Shown: positions 54,676 through 64,000 of the stretch, piece after piece
Layout of the letters: each line of letters opens with the position of its first letter
Position numbering within the stretch: position 1 is the stretch's first letter
From: Monodelphis domestica
Taxonomy: Eukaryota; Chordata; Mammalia; Didelphimorphia; Didelphidae
Assembly: GCF_027887165.1 (NCBI RefSeq)
Contig: NC_077233.1
Coordinates: forward strand, 229,796,872-229,860,871
Direction: 5' to 3'
Length of the DNA: 64,000 bases
Translations under genes and position numbers: made by a program
Notes under the pieces: generated by a model
Seen by the model: only the letters and a program-made list of their open reading frames with translations
Databases searched by the model: none
Told to the model about the DNA's origin: nothing

Positions 54676-57072
54676 TAGGCATCTGACTAAGATTTATATG
54701 TAACAGATGGAATTTGATCAGGAGATGCCTGAACAATTGATTTCCCCCTGAAATTGTAGAAAACAAGGGTCAGAAGACAGAAATAGTTAGGTTTTAGTCT
54801 CAAATTAAGAGTAAATAAGTGTTTTTTTAACCCCTGTAAAAGGCATGAAGAAATTCTTCAATCATGATTTACAGAATAGGAAGGCAACTGGCTATTGCCT
54901 GGCAAAAGGTTCAGCTATGCCTCTAGTGGCTCTTTAAAAATTAAGACACAGTCTCCTGGTTAAAGCAGATTAAAAGCTCTGAAGAATGTGAACTTTGGCA
55001 AATGAGAAGATTGTTAGCATTAGAAGCTTTCCTCTAATCCAGCCATTGAAGGGGAATCTTTCCATGCCCCATCGCTGAAAATGCCATTTTGCAGTGAACT
55101 ACTTACCTTGGAGGAGAAACCTTGCCCAACAGAAAGCAGGCCTGGAAAGGATAACTTTAGAGCCAAGAGAAAGATGGACTGAAGAGATGAGCCTAGGTAG
55201 GGAGCCTACCTGAGGAATCTGCCCAGAAAGACACTATACTTGAGATGGTGTAGTTAAGAGGGGAACCATGAGGACTCCATGAGAAGAAAAAGAGCATTGG
55301 TATCTTGTACCATCAATCAGTCAATATTTATATATAGCACCTACTATGTATCATGTGATCAAGGATTTAGGACCAACTGAAAGTTTTTTAAGGATAGGGG
55401 AGAACATATTTGTAGGCAGTAGAAAATGAGTCAGTAGTCAAGGAGAGACTGAAAATAAGTGATAGTGTGGAGAATGACAGAGGGGGCAATATTTTGGAGG
55501 AAATAGGAAGGAATGGGCTTACTTGAACAAGTGGTTAGTCTTTGTAAAGAGTAAGGCCTCTTCACAGTGTAAGACAGGGGTGAAGGAAGAAAGAGTGGCA
55601 GAAGACATCTGGGTGTTAAAGAGATAGGTAGGAGGGTATTAGAGGGAGATCATTGTGAATGGTCTCAATTTGTAAATCTGTAAAATATGAGGTGAATTTC
55701 TCAGCTCAGAGAGTGGGAGGTTTGAGGAGAGATGAAAATGTTTGTAAGAATACTCTATGGAGAGGGGGACAGTGAGTTAATAAGGGAGATAAATTAAGAC
55801 TGCCTAATAGTAGTGAGGACACTTGAAAGGATGTATAACATAAATTTGTAGTGGATCTAGTCAGAACAAATGCATGATTTTCTTCTACTTTTGTTCAGCA
55901 GCATGACAATGAGTGATGGGAGTGATCCAAGGCTGAGGTTTGACTGGTCATAATAATCAGCAATATGATTAGAGGGTAGGGACTCAATAGGAGAACAGCA
56001 TAGGGACGAATTCAGTCACCAAGGAGTTAAGGTGAGAAGAGGAGGGAGTGGCAAGTGCAAGGAGAGATGGCCTGGGAGAGAACTGAGAGATGGGAGGTCA
56101 TAGGTCAGAGGATGAAGAGTGGCATTTTTTTATGAGAAGGCAGAAGGAGAGGTGAAAAGTCAAAAGTTCATGGCCAAATAAGGGGAATTCAGAATTCTTC
56201 AATATGCATATGGTACATTTATGGGTGATAACAAGATTGAGGACATTACCATCTTTGTGTGTGACCAAAGTATGGTGGAGAAGCATTTAATGGGAAGTTG
56301 ATTGAGGCACTGAGTAGTAAGGGTATTTTAGGGGAAATCAATATAAATGTTGAAGTTCCCTAGTTTGAGAGCAGGAGTCGGGGAGGAGAGAAAATTGTAA
56401 GCCACATATCAAACTCATTGAGGAAGGAAGGGTAGTGTGACCTGGTGTTCTGTTGACAGAAATTACCAGGATTTTGATTAGATGGTAGGAAAAGCATGAA
56501 TCTCAAAAGAAGACAGGATACTTAATTATGGAGGTAGAGGGAGAACATAGAAGTGGCAATGGGGAGCAAGGAATATCCCAATTTCCCTGACCAGTGAATT
56601 GAGGAGAATTAGTGAAAGAGTAGGCAGAACTAGAAAGAGGACAGGAGGCTGTTGTCACAGTGAGCTAGGTTTCAGTAAAGGCTAGTAATTGGAAGGAGTG
56701 GGAAAGAAATAGATTTAAGATGAAGGGAAGTTTGTTGCTTATGGAACAGGCATTCAGAGGGCACGATGGAAAGATTGGTTAGAATTGGAATGAAACTTTG
56801 AGGAGTTTTGAGGGAATGAGACTGAGGAATTAGGTGATAGGGGCTGATAAATGGGGTATAAAGAGTATGACCAGGAGTAAGAATGTTCATCACTGAATAA
56901 AGGGGCTCTCAAAGGACAGATGCATCGATGTATGAAAGGCCTAAAATCAAAGGGAGTGTTGCTCTTTTTTATTATGGAGATTCTCCACATCCTAGTTGGG
57001 AGATAGGTCTGTCAGCAGGAGATAGAATATGTCTCATGCTGGTACAGATGGAAGTGGTTGCTTTGGAGAAGA

Positions 57073-57285
57073 TGGAAGATGCCAGGCCTGGCCCTTATAA
57101 TCTTTTCCTCCAGGGACATGCTGTACTCAACAGAAGATGGGAAGCTCAGGAGTTCTACAAAGGCAAGGTCTGAGGACTTTCACTTAAGGAGGCTAGTTAT
57201 GAGGTGGCAAAAGGAAGAGGCAAATACCCTGGGCATATGGAAAATGCCTGGCCTAGCCCCTAGTATCTTTACCTCAGGGAATAAC
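57073..57285. repeat. Diverged tandem duplication, 165-bp offset
   Basis: TGGAAGATGCCAGGCCTGGC at 57073 recurs at 57238 as TGGAAAATGCCTGGCCTAGC. Similarity continues for about 45 bases (TATCTTT, CTCAGGGA). Confidence 0.75.
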
Positions 57286-57530
57286 AGTGCCCAGTGGGAG
57301 ACTATCAGAATATAAATTGTCTTGGCTCTGTGTTCCCTAAATGTCTTCTCTACTAGTGTACTCTTTATTCATGTTCATTTTATCCATATTTTTATATATT
57401 GACTGTAACACAATGCTCCTTAGGTTCATGGGGGTAAAGAAAATGTTATTCTTCTTTATGCAGTGCTATTTCAGTAAATTATCTTTGCTTTGAGCTAATT
57501 GTGTCAATTATAATTTGTAAAAACACCACT

Positions 57531-57744
57531 GGGGTGGGGCAGCTATGTGACTCAGTGAATTGAGAACCAGGTCCAGAGAAGGGAGGTCCTGGTTTCCAAT
57601 CTGGCCTTAGACATTTCCCAGCTGTGTGACCCTGGGCAAGTCACTTAACCCCCATTGCCTAGCCCTTACTGCTCCTCTACCTTGGAACCAATACATAGTA
57701 TTGATTCCAAGATGGAAGGTAAGGGTTAAAAAAACACACACGGA
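57531..57744 (+). mobile_element. tRNA-derived SINE
   Basis: Forward copy with A-box-like TGACTCAGTGA and TGACCCTGGGCAAGTCACTT, tail AAGATGGAAGGTAAGGGTT. Imperfect flanks AAAAACACCACT and AAAAACCACCACT. Confidence 0.9.
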
Positions 57745-57865
57745 AAAACCACCACTAGGGATACACAAGCCATAGTTTTTCACGTATAGATTTTTCACAT
57801 ATATTGTGTGGCACTAGGTAGTCATCTCTAGGAGGACCCAACCTATACATTTGAGTCCTGGTTGG

Positions 57866-57906
57866 TAGCTCTAAAGACACACACACACACACACATACAC
57901 ACACAC
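57866..57906. repeat. (CA)n microsatellite, interrupted
   Basis: ACACAC run broken by one CATACAC. Confidence 0.95.
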
Positions 57907-57949
57907 TTATACACATCTAGATATTTAGGTCTATGTATCTATCATATCT

Positions 57950-58395
57950 TTCTCTCTTTTTAGATATCTATATATTTCTATATCTGTCCAGCCCTAATCT
58001 CTCTCCTAAACTTAAGTCTTATATCACCACTTGTCTATTGAATATCAAATTGGATGTCTTAGAGTCAATTCAGTATATACAAAACTGAATTCACTATCTT
58101 TTCTCCAAAACCTACCTCTCTTCCATTCAAGGGATTAATTATTCTCCAACTCATCCAGATTCATGACCTTGGTTTTCATCTTTGACCCTCATATTCAAAA
58201 AGTTGCCAAATCTTGTTGACTCTTCCTCTAACACCTCTTTCAAATCTATTCTCTTCTCTCTACTCAAAAAATCATCACTTTAGCTCAAACCTTCATCTCC
58301 TTTTGATTGAGTTACTAAAATATTCTCCTAATTGGCCTTCCTGCCTCTAGTTCTTCCTCACTAAAGGCTTTTGCACAGATGCCAAAGCATGTCCC
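57950..58395 (+). mobile_element. L2 LINE, right part of the split copy
   Basis: Resumes the L2 text after the YADD region ('ctatatctgtccagccctaat'), then 'aaattggatgtct', 'caaaactgaattcactatcttt' and 'cttggttttcatctttgac'. Truncated before the 3' end. Confidence 0.65.
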
Positions 58396-58685
58396 CACAT
58401 TCAGCATTTTGCCTTCTATAGAAGTTCTAGAAATAGTATGGAAAGATGAGGTAATGATTTGGGAAGTATTTTTAAGAGGATGGTATAGATAGACTGAGTT
58501 TTGTTTCTGGAGTCTTATAGAATCAATGTCTTCAAATTAAAATTATATTACTGAAGTACTAAGTGTGACTCCCTATAGATTTTACTCCTCGGGCTCTGGA
58601 TGAAGTGGTAAATTTAAAAGGACTTGTAATTACCATCTCTTTGTAATGGTTAGAATGGGATTGACTAAATTATAAGAGTAAAAAA

Positions 58686-59104
58686 TGTTGTGGTTGCTGT
58701 TTATAGAAATGAACCCTTAAGTCACAAGACAGTTAATAGTGCAAATAGCTTTATCATAGTAAGATAAAGATAATAAGAGAAAGAAATATAGAAAGGAGGT
58801 AAAGAATTACCTAGCCTAATAACCTAAAGCCTAACAACCCAGAGTCTGTCTCCAAATCAGCCTCAGAAACCCTCCCATCCCATTCCTGCTGATCTCACCT
58901 TATTTGCCATTCCATTCACCCACTAGCTCTCCTACATCACCTCGCAAGAACCAATCACAATTCCTCAATTAGCCTGGTACCACCCAGGGGGGCAGTGCCT
59001 GTGGGATCAATTCCCTGGTTGCTGATTGACCCAAATTCAAAACAAATGGAAAGGAAGTCCAAATCTCTGATTGATCAAATCAAAATACAATTCTCCTTAT
59101 CACA
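58686..59104 (-). mobile_element. Possible LTR
   Basis: On the minus strand it would start TGTGATAAGGAGAATTG and end AACCACAACA (TG...CA), with CCAAT-box-like motifs inside. No target duplication seen, so this is tentative. Confidence 0.3.
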
Positions 59105-59230
59105 CCCTTAATAATGAGGCTGCCTTTCTTGATTTTAAAATTTTGTGAAATTTAGGTCATTTTATATTAAAAATAAACATCAATAGTAAATATAAATAAT
59201 AAGTCATAATCACCTCTTCTATTCCTTGTG

Positions 59231-59965
59231 TGAACTTTAAAAACTACTCCACCCTACTTAGATCGTACTTTAGGGGAAGATAAAGTTGTAATCTCCTGAT
59301 TGAACAATGAAGGTACTTAGTTCTCACCTTATAGGGAAGCTAGAACTTTAAGATAAGCCTATTTTTAGATCTAATACAAAAAGGTGTTAAGTAACTATAA
59401 AGGTTAAATTAATCACGAAAAGGTCAAGTAACTCACAAAAGGTGAACTTAACAAAGAAGTGTGAAGTAGCTCAAAAGATATAATCTAACCAGAGAAGAAT
59501 GGGCAGTCCTAGAGAAAAGTGTCTGCTGTGATTGGTAGATGTGAAAATTTAGAGGAGGAGACACAAGAGTGAAAGAGGATGAAAAGTTCAGTTTGGGACA
59601 TTCAGTGATTTGGACATTCAGGGAATTGGACATACGGGCAGTTCAATGGTGAAACTCAGCCTGGAGGAGCTCACTCAGACAGCTTCCTTGAGACAGTCTT
59701 GTGGTGAGTGATAAGACTGACTTTCTTTTCCGTTAGGCTCAGGGAGGCCCCTTTGGCCAAAGCCTTTAACTACTGCCTGGCTCAGCCTGAGCCAGAGCAG
59801 TTTAAATTAACTCTTCCTCTCCCTCTCTTTTCTCCTTAATTCCTTCTCTCTGTATTAATTAAAATCACCATAATTTCCAGATGACTTGGGTATTTTATTA
59901 TTAGGGATTTTCCCTGGCGACCAATTAATTTGTATTTAAGTCACAACGCTAAAATTATCTTTACA
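59231..59965 (+). mobile_element. Solo LTR, 735 bp, with perfect 6-bp duplication
   Basis: Starts TGAACTTTAAAAACTACTCC, ends AATTATCTTTACA. Perfect duplication CTTGTG at 59225-59230 and 59966-59971. It is the best-preserved boundary set of this LTR family. Internal GTGATTGGTAGATGTGAAAA and CTTGTGGTGAGTG match the other copies. No adjoining retroviral genes. Confidence 0.92.
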
Positions 59966-60009
59966 CTTGTGATTATATGGAAATATAACCCTCTCTTCAG
60001 ATCCTCCAA

Positions 60010-60240
60010 CAGAGGAACATAGAATTATAGGATCATAGATTTAGATCTAGAAGGGACTCAAAGGTCATCTAAAGCAAACTCTTCATTTTCTTTTCTTTAT
60101 TTTTACAGATGAGGAATATGAAGCCAAGAAAAGTTAAGTGACTTGCTCAGACTCAAACAGGCACTGGTAGAATGGGAACTGAACCCATATTCTTTGACTC
60201 CAAATTTAGAAGTCCTTCCACTTCACCATGTTAGAAGAGG
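60010..60240 (-). mobile_element. MIR-like SINE
   Basis: AAGGTCATCTAAAGC, TTTTACAGATGAGGAATATG, AAGTTAAGTGACTTGCTCAG follow the MIR reverse pattern. Confidence 0.6.
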
Positions 60241-60459
60241 CCTAACATGACAATCCAATTCATACTTGAAAAAGAATCCCCTCTGTAACATATCCAACAA
60301 GTGGTCATCCTGTCTGGGGACTTAAGTTTTATTTCTTTCCGTATACAGATTACTCCCAAATATGTGTATAGATTCTTATAGCTAGATCTTTAAGCATTAA
60401 TACACTTAGATATTCAAATGATATCTACATTTTGGTTTTCTTCCTAATCTTTCTTCCTG

Positions 60460-63350
60460 GGAGGCAGAGTCAAGATGGCAGCATGAAGGCAGCAAACATT
60501 CAGACCTCTGAAAACCCTTCCTTACTGAATACAAACTAAATGCCTTTAGGGATCTGAAAATCAAACCTAACAACAAGACAGAGCTAAGGAAACTTCCTGC
60601 TGGACTCAACTTAAAAGGTAACCCCCTTCCCTCCAAAGCCGGAATTTGAGAACACTTAGGTTTAAGGGGAAGGAAGAAGGAAGGTCCTGGGACCCCTCCC
60701 CCACCCAGAGCACTAAAACTCCAGTGGCAGCTGGAACCTCTGGGTGGGCAAAGGCACTGGTCTGGAGGGAGTACCTTGTGGGGAAAGCTGTGCCAGGCTC
60801 AGAGCGTCCAACACAGGCAGTGGGGAAGCATATGGAGGATAAACGCAGAGCACAGAGAGGGAGGCATAGTTTCAGTAGTGGAGACACTCCATACTGCCCC
60901 CACCTTCCCGAGGATTTGGCCCCAGGGCACATCCAGCAACTAGGACAGTCTTAATCCCATCAAATCCTCCAGAGGACAGGGAAGCTCAAGCTCCAAAACC
61001 CCTCCCCCACAGACTGCACTGAGAGATTTACTGACAAAACTCCAAGGGTGAAGGCGGTAAGAAAAGCCCAAAACCACATACACACACATAAAACAAAACA
61101 AACAAACAAACAAAAAAAAAACAAGAGGAGCAAATATGAGCAAACAACAGAAAAAGAAAGAAATTAAAATCAACAGCTTCTATACAGGCAATGAACAAAG
61201 TAAACAGAACAGAGAAGGATGAGGGAATTCCAAGCAAAAAACCAGAAAACCCAGCGAATTGGATACAGGTTTTGGAAGAACTCGAAATAAAATTCAAAAC
61301 ACAATTAAAAGAGGCCAATGACAACTTTAAAAGCAAGATAAGTCATTTGGAAACAGAAAACAGTGTCTTGAAAGCCAAAATTAGTCAGCTTGAAAATGAG
61401 GCAAAGGAGATGAAAGATGAGACAAAGAAGATGAAAGATGACCTCCAAAGAAAATCAGCAGAAGGAGAAGGATGGCCAAAAAGCCAGGGTTGAAATCCAG
61501 TCTTTAAGAACCAGAATACAACAATTAGAAGCAAATGACTTCACAAGGCAGCAGGACACTATAAAACAAAATAAAAAGAATGAAAAAAATGAGGAAAATA
61601 TGAAGTGTCTCATTCACAAAACAGAGGATTTAGAAAATCATTCAAGGAGAGCCAATTTAAGAATCATTGGTCTACCAGAAGACCATGACAAAAGAAAAAG
61701 CCTGGACATAATACTACAGGAAATAGTCCAAGAAAACTGCCCCACTATCCTAGAACAAGAGGGAAAAGTGGAGATTGAAAGAATCCACAGATCACCTCCT
61801 GTACTTAATCCCTAACTGACAACACCCAGGAATGTTATAGCCAAATTCAAGAACTATCAGACCAAAGAAAAGACATTACAAGCTGCTAAGAAGAAGTCAT
61901 TAAGATACCATGGAACCACTAACACAGGATCTGGCTGCATATACACTGAAGGACCAAAAAGCATGGAATAGGACATTCCAGAAAACAAGGGAACTAGGTC
62001 TACAACCAAGAAACAACTTCCCAGCAAAACTGACTATATTCTTATAGGGGAAAGTATGGTCATTTAACAAAATAGAAGAATTCCAAGCATTTGTAAAGAA
62101 AAGACCAGACCTGAGCAGAAAATTTGATGCCCAAACACAGAACTCAAGAGAATCATCAAAAGACAATTAAAAAAGAGGGAAAAAATAAAAACAAAACAAA
62201 ACAAAGCTATTTTAAAGAGACCCAATAAGTTAAAATGATATTTATCCTTATAAGAAAAGAGGTAATTGGTAACAGTTAAAATTGTTATTATCACTTGGGC
62301 AGCTAGAAGAATTACACTTAGAGGGAACAAATTGTATAGGATGAAATAAGACATAAATATGTATGCAGATATGTGTATGCATAAATACATATATATGTGT
62401 GTATATATATATATATACACAACTAGAGCTAAAAAAAGAGGTTAATACTAAAAGAAATGTGAAAAGAAACAAAAGGCATTAAATTTATATGTCAAAAAGA
62501 AGCTCATGGTGGGAGGGGGGAAAACATCAATACACTGGAAGGGTAAAGAGGTTGGAGATAGGAAATACTCAACTCTTGTGTGCATTGAAATTGACTCCAA
62601 GAGGGAAGAACAATCCAATCCATTGGGGGCATAGAATTGATTTGTGCCCTATAGGGAAGTAGAAGGGTAACAAATGGACTGGTGGGGAGGGAAGCAGTAG
62701 AAGGGAGGGAGAGGGTGGGGAGTAGTTTAAAAAGACTGTAAAGAAAATAAGAGGGGAATAAGAAGGGAGGGGGGGTAGAAAGGGAAGTAAAATAAGGGTG
62801 GGAATTAGGGGGACTGATTAAAAACAAAATATTGGTGTAGAAGGAAATAGTGAAAGAAGAAAAGGTAGGACTAGAAGTAGAAATCAAGATGCTGGGAAAT
62901 ACACAACTGGTAGTCATAACTCTGAATGTGAATGGAATGAACTTACCTATAAAACACAAGTAAATAGCAGAGTGGATTAGAAACCAAATCCCTACCATAT
63001 GCCGTCTACAAGAAATACAGAAAAGGAAGGTAGACACCTATAGGGTCAAAGTAAGAGGATGGAGCCAAATATATTGGGCATCAACTGATAAAAAGAAGGT
63101 AGGAGTTGCAGGCATGATATCTGACAAACTTGATAAAAGGTAGTATAAACAAAGAGGAAATATCAGTACTCAACATGTATGCACCAAATGGCATAGTATC
63201 TAAATTTCTAAAGGAGAAACTAGTGGAGCTCAAGGATGAAATAGATAGAAAAACTATACTAGTGGGAGACCTGAACGTTCCTCTATCCGAACTAGATAAA
63301 TCAAACAAAAAAATAAATAAGAAAGAGATAAGAGAAGTGAATGAAATCTA
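60460..63350 (+). mobile_element. L1 with intact 5' end, ORF1 and ORF2 start broken
   Basis: 5' UTR starts GGGAGGCAGAGTCAAGATGG. ORF1 begins at ATG 61137 (MSKQQKKKEIK), changes frame near 61190 and again near 61440, with a coiled-coil rich in K/E/L heptads and then the RRM-like NLRIIGLPE, ending at 61814. The ORF2 endonuclease start (VNGMNLPIKHK) is at about 62930 with an early stop. At 63350 the L1 breaks off and non-L1 DNA follows. It cannot encode a full set of proteins. Confidence 0.9.
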
Positions 63351-63491
63351 ATCTTTCTTCATAATCTGTTGATCAATCCAAATTTTCATGTCATAATCAA
63401 CTGGAATGCTCTTCTCCCCCAGACATTCTACTTTAATAAGTCTTTCTTGAGTCTTTTAATCTTTTTTACTACACTATTTAAATGTTCATCT
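63351..63491. other. Filler DNA replacing the centre of an L1
   Basis: About 141 bp of non-L1 sequence replaces what would be about 2.25 kb of ORF2 (equivalent to roughly 13550-15790 of the 10.8 kb L1). TGGAATGCTCTTCTCCCC inside it is L2-like. Confidence 0.7.
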
Positions 63492-64000
63492 ATCCTAGCT
63501 TTTGGGAGAAAAATTCATTATTTGATAAAAACTGCTTGGAAAATTGGAAGACAGTATGGGAAAGTTTGGGTTTAGATCAACATCTCACACCCTACACCAA
63601 GATAAACTCAGAATGGGTGAATGACTTAAACATAAAGAAGGAAATAATAAATAAATTAGGTGAACACAGAATAGTATACTTGTCAGATCTTTGGGGAAGG
63701 AAAGATTTTAAAAACAAGCAAGAGCTAGAAAAAAATCACAAAATGTAAAATAAATAATTTTGATTACATTAAATTAAAAAAGGGTTGTACAAACAAAACT
63801 AATGTAACCAAAATTAGAAGGGAAGCAAGAAGTTGGGAAAAAATCTCTGTTAAAAAAACTCTTAACAAAGGTCTAATTACTCAAATATATAAAGAGCTAG
63901 ATCAATTGTACAAAAAATCAAGCCATTCCCCAATTGATAAATGAGCAAAGGACATGAATAGGCAATTTTCAGATAAAGAAATCAAAACTATCAATAAACA
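63492..64000 (+). mobile_element. L1 ORF2 3' part, runs off the window
   Basis: Resumes ATCCTAGCTTTTGGGAGAA, equivalent to 15795 in the L1 at 10.8 kb. It reads NSLFDKNCLENWKTVWESLG and then [10 protein letters not shown], and continues to the window edge. Confidence 0.9.

Larger units (their letters stand above)
54676..57945. other. Unclassified 3.3 kb block splitting an L2
   Basis: Between two collinear L2 halves lie about 3.3 kb. From 55.3 to 56.9 kb it is G/A-rich on the plus strand and has no long frames of interest. It also holds a 165-bp diverged tandem duplication, a SINE at 57531 and a CA repeat. No retroviral or transposase coding region was recognised, nor clear target duplication. 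Confidence 0.5.

Noticed and set aside
55098..55132. 35-bp minus-strand interval between TTATCCTTTCCAG and CCAAG|GTAAGT, looking like a micro-exon
   Set aside because: The reading frames show no ABCA resemblance, and splice-like signals on this scale are expected by chance in 64 kb.
60406..60954. Frames of 76-108 codons on both strands
   Set aside because: They lie in the GC-richer 5' UTR of an L1.

Overview
The window is nuclear DNA of a mammal, almost certainly a marsupial; I cannot name the species from sequence alone. Evidence: one multi-exon vertebrate gene with canonical GT-AG introns, very low gene density, AT-rich background, and a repeat mix typical of marsupial genomes: L1 elements, abundant L2 LINE copies of an active-looking type, a tRNA-derived SINE with visible pol III A and B boxes, MIR-like and CR1/L3-like relics, solo LTRs and hAT-type DNA transposons.

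The only gene I can support lies on the minus strand. Nine exons between 50,950 and 3,731 encode the last 472 residues of an ABCA-family ABC transporter closest, by my recall of the family, to the ABCA3/ABCA14-17 branch. They give the end of the second membrane domain, the linker, a complete second nucleotide-binding domain (Walker A, Q-loop, signature, Walker B and H-loop) and the C-terminal tail. Every junction keeps phase, none of the nine exons has a stop or frameshift, and a poly(A) signal lies 48 nt past the stop codon. Exon order on the minus strand: 50950-50795, 47110-46926, 43518-43390, 43125-42931, 33145-32958, 32185-32015, 31481-31291, 4740-4667, 3862-3731. The intron between 31,291 and 4,740 is about 26.5 kb and consists largely of transposons. 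I found no upstream exon in 50,951-64,000, so the N-terminal half probably lies beyond the window or in exons I could not recognise.

Layout: 1-3.7 kb, intergenic DNA downstream of the gene, with a CR1/L3 relic and a hAT element. 3.7-4.7 kb, the last two exons. 5.6-9.75 kb, an L2 copy carrying a SINE, itself split by a composite L1, plus a solo LTR. 10.8-20.76 kb, a decayed near full-length L1 followed directly by a 5'-truncated L1. 22.8-24.2 kb, a minus-strand L1 pierced by a plus-strand L1 end. 24.9-27.3 kb, an L2 with nested SINEs and a long CT/AC microsatellite. 27.6-28.6 kb, an LTR with internal tandem repeats. 29.7-31.2 kb, an internally deleted L1. 31.3-33.1 kb, three NBD2 exons. 34-42.3 kb, an intron with SINEs, a solo LTR inside an L1, an L2, a CR1/L3 and another LTR. 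42.9-51 kb, five stretches of gene sequence and repeats (four exons). 51-60.4 kb, no recognised exon; an L2 split by a 3.3 kb unclassified block, and an LTR with a perfect 6-bp duplication. 60.46-64 kb, a 5'-complete L1 with a large internal replacement.

I did not find a new biological system. The most unusual structures are composite or rearranged retroelements (5979-7848, 13219-13383, 63351-63491), the solo LTR family with 6-bp target duplications, and the split-L2 block at 54.7-57.9 kb. Repeat family names come from recognition of sequence features, not from a database search.
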